From Proteiniphilum sp. UBA5283 (GTDB lineage Bacteria > Bacteroidota > Bacteroidia > Bacteroidales > Dysgonomonadaceae): DNA of 12,879 nt. The stretch spans positions 1 through 12,879 of the forward strand of contig DHSP01000061.1 in the NCBI GenBank assembly GCA_002408485.1. The letters are read 5' to 3'. Of this stretch, positions 6,824 through 12,879 are shown in pieces. A program made the position numbers and the translations under genes. The notes beneath the pieces are model-generated. The model made no database searches, was not told where the DNA came from, and saw only the letters and a program-made list of their open reading frames with translations. Numbering within the stretch: the first letter of the stretch is position 1; each line of letters opens with the position of its first letter.

Positions 6824-7482
6824 GCATTCAGTCCCATATCGACACGTTGCGGCAAACCGTCCCCCGGGAGGTGACCATTGTGGCGGTCTCCAAATTTCAT
6901 CCTCATTCGATGATCCAGGAGGCTTATGACAGTGGACAACGTATCTTCGGCGAGAGCCGTGTGCAGGAGCTGATGGAAAAACAGCGCAAACTGCCCCGGG
7001 ATATTGAGTGGCATTTTATCGGCAGCCTGCAACGGAACAAAGTGAAACAGATTGCACCTTTTGTGTCGCTGATTCACAGCCTGGACAGTGAACGGCTGAT
7101 GCTGGAGGTTGAAAGACAGGGCGCAGCGAACAACCGGGCAATACCTTGCCTGCTGCAGATACACATTGCCGAGGAGGAGACCAAGTCGGGTTTCTCCCCC
7201 GACGAGTGCAGGCAGTTCCTGGCCAACGGCAGCTGGAGGGAATGTACGCACGTGCAGATTGTCGGGGTGATGGGGATGGCCACCTTTACCGATAACGAGG
7301 AACATGTAAGAAGCGAGTTCCGGTTTTTGAAGTCTCTGTTCGATGAATATAAAGCCAACTATTTCGCGGAGGATTCTTCTTTCAAGGAGATATCGATGGG
7401 GATGTCGGGCGACTACACGATTGCGATCGAAGAGGGTAGCACCATGGTACGCCTGGGGACACTGATTTTTGGTGACCGATAG
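6820..7482 (+). CDS. yggS: YggS/PLPBP family pyridoxal-phosphate homeostasis protein
   Basis: A 220-residue single-domain PLP-binding protein with the fold of the alanine-racemase N-terminal barrel. It has VAVSKFHP with the PLP-binding Lys25, FGESRVQE (43-50), IEWHFIGSLQRNKVK (62-76), HSLDS (86-90), and the phosphate-binding end GMSGDYTIAIEEGSTMVRLGTLIFG (194-218). Length is normal for the family. PLPBP proteins bind PLP without known catalysis and balance free PLP and amino-acid pools in the cytoplasm. The canonical SMGMSxD(Y/W) and (G)(S/T)xxVRxGxxIFG signatures are intact. It starts inside the stop of the DUF4494 gene and is followed by a GC-rich hairpin with T-rich tail, so the pair is a two-gene operon. 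Confidence 0.95.
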   Translation: MSIQSHIDTLRQTVPREVTIVAVSKFHPHSMIQEAYDSGQRIFGESRVQELMEKQRKLPRDIEWHFIGSLQRNKVKQIAPFVSLIHSLDSERLMLEVERQGAANNRAIPCLLQIHIAEEETKSGFSPDECRQFLANGSWRECTHVQIVGVMGMATFTDNEEHVRSEFRFLKSLFDEYKANYFAEDSSFKEISMGMSGDYTIAIEEGSTMVRLGTLIFGDR

Positions 7483-7490
7483 CTGCCGGC

Positions 7491-7514
7491 GGCCAGCCGG
7501 GTGGCCTGTTTATT
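7491..7514 (+). terminator. Probable terminator of the DUF4494-yggS operon
   Basis: GGCCA (7491-7495) pairs with TGGCC (7502-7506), followed by TGTTTATTT. A competing stem, CCGGC (7486-7490) with GCCGG (7496-7500), overlaps it, so the exact structure is uncertain. The position, 8 bases after the yggS stop, fits a Rho-independent terminator. Confidence 0.5.
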
Positions 7515-7551
7515 TCCCGGGCAGGGTATCAATTTAATCGATAAAAATGTT

Positions 7552-7559
7552 TATTTTTG
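7552..7559 (+). promoter_or_regulatory. Bacteroidetes -7 element upstream of the DHODH-like gene
   Basis: TATTTTTG matches TAnnTTTG exactly, 34 bases before the chosen ATG at 7594. No clear -33 TTTG was seen at the usual distance. Transcription would start near 7566, which lies before the ATG at 7594 and about at an in-frame TTG (7573), supporting the downstream start. Confidence 0.5.
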
Positions 7560-7593
7560 TTGATCAATAAATTTGGAAAACATTCGTTCACTC

Positions 7594-8568
7594 ATGATTA
7601 ATTTAGAAACGACCTTTGCAGGGTTACACCTGAAGAATCCGCTGATTGCAGGAAGCAGCGGACTGACCAATTCAGTTAAAAAGATTAAAGAACTGGAAGA
7701 TGCCGGTATCGGAGCCATTGTACTGAAATCTCTTTTCGAGGAGCAGATCGAGAAACATTCCGAGAAGCTTTCTCAGCTGACTGACTATCCCGAAGCAGCC
7801 GATTATATCAATGCTTACATCGAGATGAATCACATAGAGAAATACCTCGATCTGATTCGCTCGGCCAAAGAGGCATGCAATGTGCCCATCATTGCCAGCA
7901 TCAACTGCTACAAATCGTCACGATGGATCGATTTCGCCAAAACTATTCAGGATGCCGGGGCCGATGCACTGGAACTGAATGTTTTTGTCCTCAACGCCGG
8001 TGAATTCGGCGATACCTATCTGGAAGATTCTTATGTGAACATTGTCAGGGAGTTGAAGAAGGTGGTGCGGATACCGATAGTCATCAAGATGGCTAAAAAT
8101 ATCAGCAACCTGCCCGGTCTTGTGGGGAAACTTAAATCTTTGGGTGCAAAAGGAGCCGTTCTTTTCAACCGTTTCTATCAGCTTGATATCGACATAAAGA
8201 ACATGGAGATAACCTCGGGCCCGGTGTTCAGTAACCCCTCCGATTTTAGCGATACCCTGCGATGGACTGCCATTGTGACGGGAAGGGTGCCCGACTTCGA
8301 TGTGGCCTGCTCCTATGGGGTGCACTCCTGGGAGGATGCTATCAAGGGAATCCTTGCCGGAGCCGGTGGAATTCAACTATGCAGCACCTTATACGAACAT
8401 GGGCCGGGAGTGATTGAAGATATGCTTACCCTGATGGAGGAATGGATGCGGCAAAACAATTATAAGCGGATTGAAGAATTCAGGGGTAAACTGAACTACC
8501 GGAACATCAAAAATCCTTCGCTTTATGAGCGAGTGCAGTTTATGAAATATTTCTCCAATTACAGGTGA
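7594..8568 (+). CDS. Dihydroorotate dehydrogenase-like FMN protein, without the usual catalytic cysteine
   Basis: The ATG at 7594 (MINLETTFAGLHLKNPLIAGSSGLT) was chosen over an in-frame TTG seven codons upstream, because the class-1 DHODH fold begins here. The 324-residue protein has GIGAIVLKSLFEEQI with Lys45, ASINCY (101-106), ADALELNVFVLNAG (123-136), PIVIKMA with Lys165, and the FMN phosphate site YGVHSWEDAIKGILAGAGGIQLCSTL (241-266). These match class 1A PyrD, which oxidises dihydroorotate in the cytoplasm. However, the ELN-x-SCPN loop that holds the catalytic Cys in class 1A enzymes reads ELNVFVLN, with Val132 at that place. So it probably does not perform the PyrD reaction in the normal way. 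The operon with an OxyR-like regulator suggests a redox role. The oxyR-like start is 4 bases after its stop. Confidence 0.88.
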   Translation: MINLETTFAGLHLKNPLIAGSSGLTNSVKKIKELEDAGIGAIVLKSLFEEQIEKHSEKLSQLTDYPEAADYINAYIEMNHIEKYLDLIRSAKEACNVPIIASINCYKSSRWIDFAKTIQDAGADALELNVFVLNAGEFGDTYLEDSYVNIVRELKKVVRIPIVIKMAKNISNLPGLVGKLKSLGAKGAVLFNRFYQLDIDIKNMEITSGPVFSNPSDFSDTLRWTAIVTGRVPDFDVACSYGVHSWEDAIKGILAGAGGIQLCSTLYEHGPGVIEDMLTLMEEWMRQNNYKRIEEFRGKLNYRNIKNPSLYERVQFMKYFSNYR

Positions 8569-8572
8569 TGCC

Positions 8573-9520
8573 ATGAACATACAGCAGTTAGAATATATTA
8601 TTGCCGTTGATAATTACCGCCATTTCTCCAAAGCTGCCGAAGCTTCTTTTGTGACGCAACCCACGCTGAGCATGATGATCCAGAAGCTGGAGGAGGAACT
8701 TGGAGTGAAGATTTTCGACCGTTCACAATTGCCTGTGCACCCCACCGAAATAGGGAAGCGCATTATTGATCAGGCGCGGGTAGCCGTTGCTCAGGTGAAC
8801 CAGATCAAAGAGATCGTGCAGGAAGAAAAGGGGATCATAAAGGGCATATTCCGTCTTGGAATCATACCAACCATTTCGCCCTACCTTCTGCCAAGGCTGA
8901 TGCAGGTACACCGTGAAAACAAATACGATATCCGTATTGTGATCTCGGAGCTGACCACCGATCAGATATTGAAAGGACTCTCGAACGACTCCCTTGATGG
9001 AGGCATCCTGGCTACACCGTTGAAAGAACCGGCCATCAGAGAGTATCCTATCTATTATGAACGCTTTTTTGCCTATGTCTCACCCCGGGAGCGAGCACTC
9101 TATGCAAAGACATCGCTCGACGAGAGCGACCTGACAACGGCCAAGCTGTGGCTGCTCGATGAGGTGCATTGTTTCAGGACGCAGATTTTACATCTCTGCA
9201 ACCTCAGGAGGCGTAGAGGGGGTAACCAGCAGTCTATTTTTTCGTACGAAGCCGGTAGCATTGATACGCTTATCAATATCGTCGATAAGAATGAGGGACT
9301 GACGGTCATCCCCGAGATGGCGCTGACCAACCTGAGCGAAACACAGACGAAGAACGTCCGTCCCTTTAAAAATAGTACCCCCGTGCGCGAAGTGAGTCTT
9401 GTTACTCGAAAAGAGTTTTTTCGGGAACGCCTTCTCAACATCATTACTGAAGAGGTGAAGCTTGCCGTGCCAAAATCGCTTCAGGACGAGGCAATGAAAA
9501 AATATGTAGTCCCGCTTTAA
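8573..9520 (+). CDS. oxyR: LysR-family regulator, OxyR-type with redox cysteine pair
   Basis: A 315-residue LysR-type regulator. The winged helix-turn-helix is at 1-60: LEYIIAVDNYRHFSKAAEASFVTQPTLS, then IQKLEEELGVKIFDRS. A linker helix and a periplasmic-binding-protein-like sensor follow from about 90. In the sensor, DEVHCFRTQILHLC places Cys200 and Cys209 nine apart, as Cys199 and Cys208 of E. coli OxyR, within an HC(F/L)R-Q motif. This strongly supports peroxide sensing by disulfide formation. OxyR activates genes for peroxide defence by binding upstream DNA. The gene follows the DHODH-like gene by 4 bases and precedes the HD-domain gene by 20, so all three are probably one transcript. The DNA target sites are not identifiable here. 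Start ATG is clear. Confidence 0.9.
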   Translation: MNIQQLEYIIAVDNYRHFSKAAEASFVTQPTLSMMIQKLEEELGVKIFDRSQLPVHPTEIGKRIIDQARVAVAQVNQIKEIVQEEKGIIKGIFRLGIIPTISPYLLPRLMQVHRENKYDIRIVISELTTDQILKGLSNDSLDGGILATPLKEPAIREYPIYYERFFAYVSPRERALYAKTSLDESDLTTAKLWLLDEVHCFRTQILHLCNLRRRRGGNQQSIFSYEAGSIDTLINIVDKNEGLTVIPEMALTNLSETQTKNVRPFKNSTPVREVSLVTRKEFFRERLLNIITEEVKLAVPKSLQDEAMKKYVVPL

Positions 9521-9540
9521 AGAGGTGGAAAGTTGCTTTT

Positions 9541-10077
9541 ATGGATCCACTGACAATCATTCGAAAATACTATAAAGAGGGGACAAAATTATACGATATT
9601 TATCTCTCGCATGTGACTAGTGTGACGGATAAAGCGCTCTCCATTACACGAAATCATCCGGAATTGGCAGTCGATGTCAGGTTTATTGAGGAGGCCGGTA
9701 TGCTTCACGACATAGGCATTTTTCAGACCAATGCGCCCCATATTGCCTGTGAAGGCTCTTTTCCCTATATTTGCCACGGTTATCTGGGAAGGGAATTGCT
9801 CACACTGGAAGGATTTCCAAAACACGGACGGGTGTGTGAACGGCATACCGGTACGGGGCTTAGTCTGGAGACAATCATTAACCGTAAGCTGCCCATCCCT
9901 CACAGAGATATGCGACCGGTAAGCCTGGAGGAAAAGATCATCTGCTTTGCGGATAAGTTTTACTCGAAATCTCAATTGGGAAAAGAAAAACCGATAAAAA
10001 AGATCAGAGAAAACCTTAGTAAGCACGGATGGCACCAGGTGGAGATATTTGATGAGTGGTGCGAAATATTCCTGTGA
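9541..10077 (+). CDS. HD-domain metal-dependent phosphohydrolase
   Basis: A 178-residue protein with an HD fold: SHVTSVTDKAL with His24, EEAGMLHDIG with His56-Asp57, His79 (ICHG), His95, RHTG with His102, and EEKIICFADKFYSK with Asp138. The H...HD...D set needed for a divalent metal site is complete. There is no fused sensor, GGDEF or nucleotidyl-transferase domain, so it is a stand-alone member; the substrate, a nucleotide or phosphate ester, is unknown. The last part (150-178) is a short helical tail with a repeated basic KKIREN stretch. It is the third gene of the DHODH-like/oxyR operon, which ends in a strong terminator 4 bases after its stop. No signal peptide is seen, so it is cytoplasmic. 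Confidence 0.88.
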   Translation: MDPLTIIRKYYKEGTKLYDIYLSHVTSVTDKALSITRNHPELAVDVRFIEEAGMLHDIGIFQTNAPHIACEGSFPYICHGYLGRELLTLEGFPKHGRVCERHTGTGLSLETIINRKLPIPHRDMRPVSLEEKIICFADKFYSKSQLGKEKPIKKIRENLSKHGWHQVEIFDEWCEIFL

Positions 10078-10080
10078 CAG

Positions 10081-10107
10081 GCCGCCTTTGCTAAGCGGCA
10101 TTTTTTT
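10081..10107 (+). terminator. Rho-independent terminator after the HD-domain gene
   Basis: GCCGC (10081-10085) pairs with GCGGC (10095-10099), optionally extended by TT/AA with a bulged C, and is followed directly by A and seven T. It begins 4 bases after the stop codon of the HD gene and cleanly separates this operon from grpE-dnaJ. Confidence 0.85.
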
Positions 10108-10151
10108 GGCAAACTATTTGCAGTGGCTTTAGTTGGTAAATACAAATAAAT

Positions 10152-10739
10152 ATGATGCAAAAGGATAATCAGCATACAAATCCCCGGAAGCGGGATGAGG
10201 AGTTAAACAAAGAAGTGACGCGCGACGAAGAGGCGACTGTCAGCAAAGAGAATGAGGACAAATTGACAGATGCTGCCGTGGCGGACCAGAAACAGCAGGA
10301 CGAACTGCAACAGAAATACGATGATCTGAACAACAGCTATCTTCGCCTGCATGCGGAGTTTGACAACTTTCGCAAGCGCACCCTGAAGGAGAAGGCCGAT
10401 CTTATTAAAAGCGGCGGCGAACGTGTGTTGCTTGATATCATCTCTTTGGTGGATGATTTCGAACGGGCGCTCGTCATCCTTCACGAAGCCGAAGACAAGG
10501 ATGCCATGTTGGAGGGTATGGATCTTATTTACGGGAAATTTATTAATTTCCTGAAGCAGCATGGCGTGAAAGAGATAGAAACCATTGGACTTCCATTTGA
10601 TGCCGATCGCTTCGAGGCTGTAACGACCATACCGGCGCAGGATGAATCTCAGAAAGGAGTGGTTGTTGATTGTATCATGAAAGGATATGCCCTGAACGAG
10701 AAAATCATCCGTTTTCCAAAAGTAATCGTAGGAGAATAA
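10152..10739 (+). CDS. grpE: GrpE, nucleotide exchange factor for DnaK
   Basis: A 195-residue GrpE. Residues 1-45 are charged and disordered. A long coiled coil follows (46-100) with LQQKYDDLNNSYLRLHAEFDNFRKRT (52-77), the family signature around AEFDNFRKR. DLIKSGGERVLLDIISLVDDFERAL (83-107) completes the helix. The C-terminal beta domain has GVKEIETIGLPFDADRFEAVTTI (138-160) and GYALNEKIIRFPKVIVGE. Where many GrpEs have HEAV, this one has FEAV. GrpE releases ADP from DnaK in the chaperone cycle, in the cytoplasm. The start is ATGATG, so either Met could begin. dnaJ follows after 1 base. The 74-base region before it holds no exact -7 match, so its heat control cannot be read here. Confidence 0.96.
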   Translation: MMQKDNQHTNPRKRDEELNKEVTRDEEATVSKENEDKLTDAAVADQKQQDELQQKYDDLNNSYLRLHAEFDNFRKRTLKEKADLIKSGGERVLLDIISLVDDFERALVILHEAEDKDAMLEGMDLIYGKFINFLKQHGVKEIETIGLPFDADRFEAVTTIPAQDESQKGVVVDCIMKGYALNEKIIRFPKVIVGE

Positions 10740-10740
10740 G

Positions 10741-11898
10741 ATGTCAACAAAAAGAGATTATTACGAAATACTGGAAGTCGCCAAGACCGCTACAGCCGAA
10801 GAGATAAAAAAAGCTTACCGCAAGAAGGCCATTCAATATCACCCCGACAAAAATCCCGGTAACAAAGAGTCGGAAGAGAAATTTAAAGAAGCAGCAGAAG
10901 CGTACGAAGTATTGAGCGACGAGAATAAACGTGCCCGTTATGACCAGTTCGGTCATGCCGGAGTGGGGGGGGCTGCATCCGGCGGAGGTTTTGGAGGTGG
11001 CATGTCGATGGACGATATCTTCTCGCAGTTTGGAGACATCTTTGGTGGTCATTTTGGCGGCTTTGGCGGCTTTGGTGGTTTTGGTGGCGCCCAACGCGGC
11101 AGGCGCGTGAACCGGGGGTCGGACCTGCGGGTGAAGGTGAAGCTCTCCCTCAAGGAGATCCTCAATGGTGTGGAGAAGAAGATCAAGGTGAAGAAGTATG
11201 TCTCCTGCTCGCATTGCGACGGCAATGGATCGGAGCATGGTACCTCCCTGAGCACCTGCTCTACCTGTAACGGATCGGGCGTGGTCACCCGTGTGGCCAA
11301 CACCATCCTGGGACAGATGCAGACCTCCTCTACCTGTCCCACCTGTAATGGCGAGGGCAAGTCGATCTCGAAAAAGTGTGCACACTGCAACGGTGAAGGG
11401 ATTGTCCGCGAGGAAGAGGTGATCAACATCCGAATCCCTGCCGGCGTAGCCGAAGGAATGCAACTCTCCATGTCGGGAAAGGGCAATGCAGCCCGCAGGG
11501 GGGGGGTGAACGGCGACCTGCTGATCGTGATCGAGGAGGAGCAGGACCCCAACCTGATACGCGATGAGAACGACGTGATTTACAATCTCTTCCTTAGCTT
11601 CCCCACTGCTGCCCTGGGAGGTGCTGTAGAGGTGCCCACCATCGACGGGTTTGCCAAGGTGAAAATTGAGCCGGGGACACAACCAGGCAAGGTGCTCCGT
11701 TTGCGCAACAAGGGACTGCCTTCGGTGAACGGTTACGGACGGGGCGATGAGCTGATCAACGTGAACGTCTACGTGCCGGAGAACCTCACCGACAAGGAAC
11801 GCAAGCAGCTGGAAGAGATGAACAGGTCGGAAAGCTTTGTCCCTTCCGCCTCCGCACGCAAGAGTGTCTTTAACAAGTTCAGGAAGATGTTCGACTGA
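10741..11898 (+). CDS. dnaJ: DnaJ, J-domain co-chaperone of DnaK
   Basis: A 385-residue full-length type I DnaJ. The J domain (1-70) has HPDK with His34-Pro-Asp36. A Gly/Phe region (72-120) includes repeated GGF units (103-116). The zinc domain has four CxxCxGxG motifs at 156, 173, 199 and 213 (CSHCDGNG, CSTCNGSG, CPTCNGEG, CAHCNGEG). The C-terminal beta domains include NIRIPAGVAEGM, GDLLIVI and PTIDG-KVKIEPGTQPGKVLRLRNKGLP. It delivers unfolded proteins to DnaK and stimulates its ATPase. The gene starts 1 base after the grpE stop, one operon. Two G runs (8 G at 10965-10972 and 9 G at 11498-11506) are in frame and encode VGGA and RRGGV. All key residues are present. Confidence 0.98.
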   Translation: MSTKRDYYEILEVAKTATAEEIKKAYRKKAIQYHPDKNPGNKESEEKFKEAAEAYEVLSDENKRARYDQFGHAGVGGAASGGGFGGGMSMDDIFSQFGDIFGGHFGGFGGFGGFGGAQRGRRVNRGSDLRVKVKLSLKEILNGVEKKIKVKKYVSCSHCDGNGSEHGTSLSTCSTCNGSGVVTRVANTILGQMQTSSTCPTCNGEGKSISKKCAHCNGEGIVREEEVINIRIPAGVAEGMQLSMSGKGNAARRGGVNGDLLIVIEEEQDPNLIRDENDVIYNLFLSFPTAALGGAVEVPTIDGFAKVKIEPGTQPGKVLRLRNKGLPSVNGYGRGDELINVNVYVPENLTDKERKQLEEMNRSESFVPSASARKSVFNKFRKMFD

Positions 11899-11909
11899 CA
11901 ATCTTGTCA
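11896..11909 (+). terminator. Small inverted repeat at the dnaJ stop, weak terminator
   Basis: TGACAA (11896-11901) pairs with TTGTCA (11904-11909) and overlaps the dnaJ stop codon; TTAATTTTAT follows. The loop is small (2 bases, or 4 with one fewer pair), so terminator activity is uncertain. Confidence 0.35.
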
Positions 11910-12081
11910 TTAATTTTATAGACTGCATATTTGCAGAATTGAGGCTGTCTCAAAATAAAATTTAACCTCCTGAGAAATGAATATTGGGATATGTTCTCAG
12001 GTAGATATCCGAAATCGAGTAGGAGGAAAACGAAGTAGTTTTCCTCCTACTCGATTGTACGCTCTATGTGGAATAATTCTC
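11899..12081. other. Hairpin-rich spacer between dnaJ and the N-acetylneuraminate lyase gene
   Basis: This 183-base spacer between convergent genes contains no coding frame of note but several inverted repeats: CTGCA/TGCAG (11923-11936), TTGAG/CTCAA (11939-11953), CCTGAGAA/TTCTCAGG (11969-12001) and a perfect 19-bp pair (12013-12056). It also contains GAGGCTGTCTCAAAA (11941-11955), which resembles the terminal repeats of some Bacteroidetes insertion sequences, but no transposase or second end is in the window. Confidence 0.55.
12013..12056. terminator. Perfect 19-bp inverted repeat with 6-base loop, likely bidirectional terminator
   Basis: The left arm AATCGAGTAGGAGGAAAAC (12013-12031) and right arm GTTTTCCTCCTACTCGATT (12038-12056) are exactly complementary around GAAGTA. 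It lies 25 bases past the stop of the - strand lyase gene and about 115 past dnaJ. No T run follows on either strand, so it may stall or stabilise RNA rather than act as a classic Rho-independent terminator. Confidence 0.6.
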
Positions 12082-12879
12082 TCAGAACTTGTTGCAGGCT
12101 TCAAAAAATCCGATTGCTTCCAGCTCTCTCCGGATAATTGACTCCTCCTCGCCAGTTACATTCTGGAACGGCGTGCGGTTTATGCCCAGGTCAAGCCCGA
12201 TCAGCTTCATGATTCTTTTGCCGGCCACGATATTGCCCCTGTAGCGGGCAATGACGTTGATCACCTCTTGTGCGAAGTTCTGGTGTGCGACTGCTTTCGC
12301 CAGGTTGCCGTTGTTGTACTCGTTGATGACGCTCACGAGCGAACGGCCGATGTAGCTGCCGGTGCCACTGATGCCACCCTGAGCGCCACCCATCACCAGT
12401 GCAGAGAGGATGGTTTCATCCTGCCCATGCAACATGTCGAACTTGCCATTTTCATAGAGCATGCACTGGTTGTACTCGTACAGGCTCTCGTAGGTGTACT
12501 TGATGCCCGCCAGGTTGGGGATGCGTCCGTCGGCTGCTTTTAAAAAGGGCAGCATGGGGAGGAAGACACCGTTCAGCGCCGGGATGTGGTAGAAGTAGAA
12601 GGGCAGCTCGGGTGCGCCACAGGCAATCTCCTCACAGTACTTCACCAGCTCCTCCACCCGTCCTGCTTTGGGGAAGGGAGAGGCCATGGCTCCAATGCCG
12701 AAGGCGCCAATTTCCCGGGCGTGTTGTGCCATCCTGAAACTGTCTTTGATGCAGGTCGCTCCCACGTGTACAATGACCTTAAATCCCTTTGGCGCTACTG
12801 AAATCCATCTTTCGGCCAGCTTGAGCCGCTCCTCCACCGTCAGCATATAACCTTCGCCAGACGAACCGTTGATAAATAC
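12082..12879 (-). CDS. nanA: N-acetylneuraminate lyase / DHDPS-superfamily aldolase, C-terminal part (N-terminus beyond window)
   Basis: The frame stays open past the internal ATG (12846) to the window edge, reading VFINGSSGEGYMLTVEER. This contains the GS(S/T)GEG pyruvate-binding motif, so the gene extends beyond 12879 and roughly 45 N-terminal residues are missing; 265 are visible. LPFYFYHIPALNGV is the YHIP motif with the catalytic Tyr of sialic-acid lyases rather than DapA, and NLAGIKYT carries the Schiff-base Lys. Other family parts are GQDETILSALVMGGAQGGISGTGSYIG and a helical C-terminal region. The predicted reaction is reversible cleavage of N-acetylneuraminate to N-acetylmannosamine and pyruvate, in the cytoplasm. 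Upstream neighbours that could confirm a sialic-acid locus are outside the window. Another member of the aldolase family is possible but less likely. Confidence 0.85.
   Translation of the reverse strand, partial: VFINGSSGEGYMLTVEERLKLAERWISVAPKGFKVIVHVGATCIKDSFRMAQHAREIGAFGIGAMASPFPKAGRVEELVKYCEEIACGAPELPFYFYHIPALNGVFLPMLPFLKAADGRIPNLAGIKYTYESLYEYNQCMLYENGKFDMLHGQDETILSALVMGGAQGGISGTGSYIGRSLVSVINEYNNGNLAKAVAHQNFAQEVINVIARYRGNIVAGKRIMKLIGLDLGINRTPFQNVTGEEESIIRRELEAIGFFEACNKF

Noticed and set aside
7573..7593. TTG start for the DHODH-like gene
   Set aside because: It lies within a few bases of the predicted transcription start and adds seven residues outside the conserved fold; the ATG at 7594 fits better.
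11057..11090. Tandem GGF-coding repeat resembling a short DNA repeat
   Set aside because: It is the normal Gly/Phe-rich linker of DnaJ, not a separate repeat element.
10744..11928. A 394-codon open frame on the - strand fully antisense to dnaJ
   Set aside because: dnaJ on the + strand has every conserved domain, while the antisense product is His/Leu-rich without family features. It is a codon-bias shadow.
12844..12846. ATG at 12846 as the true start of the lyase gene
   Set aside because: The upstream frame reads the GSSGEG pyruvate-binding motif, so the gene clearly continues past the window edge.

Overview
The window looks like chromosomal DNA from a member of the phylum Bacteroidota, most likely the order Bacteroidales. 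Several signs agree: the tail of a TonB-dependent outer-membrane receptor, a secreted polysaccharide-degrading gene set, a DUF4494 gene (a Bacteroidetes family) overlapping a yggS-type gene, an OxyR-like regulator behind a dihydroorotate-dehydrogenase-like gene, and exact matches to the Bacteroidetes -7 promoter element TAnnTTTG upstream of two operons. No tRNA, rRNA, CRISPR array, complete insertion sequence or phage gene was seen. The species cannot be fixed from this sequence.

Layout. Positions 1-717 (+) hold the C-terminal part of a TonB-dependent receptor. Facing it at 774-1451 (-) is a DUF554 membrane protein. From 6031 down to 1693 (-) runs a four-gene secreted set, in transcription order: an alpha/beta hydrolase with an internal EF-hand-like loop, an esterase of the BD-FAE/Aes type, a secreted beta-sandwich-like accessory protein, and a GH43 arabinanase-like enzyme with a C-terminal ricin-type beta-trefoil. 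All four carry signal peptides. The last three are tightly packed (12 and 25 bases apart). The set looks like a small plant cell-wall (arabinan/pectin or ester-decorated hemicellulose) module, and the receptor fragment nearby may or may not belong with it.

From 6371 to 11898 (+) lies a housekeeping and stress stretch. DUF4494 and the PLP-homeostasis gene yggS share an ATGA overlap. A dihydroorotate-dehydrogenase-like gene, an OxyR-like LysR regulator and an HD-domain phosphohydrolase are spaced 4 and 20 bases apart, ending in a clear Rho-independent terminator. Next come the chaperone genes grpE and dnaJ, 1 base apart. The stretch 11896-12056 is unusually rich in inverted repeats, ending in a perfect 19-bp stem. 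The window closes with the C-terminal part of an N-acetylneuraminate lyase gene on the - strand, whose N-terminus lies beyond the right edge.

No clearly new system was found. The best leads are the EF-hand-like pair inside the alpha/beta hydrolase, the DHODH-like protein that lacks the catalytic cysteine and sits in a peroxide-sensor operon, the separate esterase and accessory-module genes, and the hairpin-dense spacer after dnaJ.
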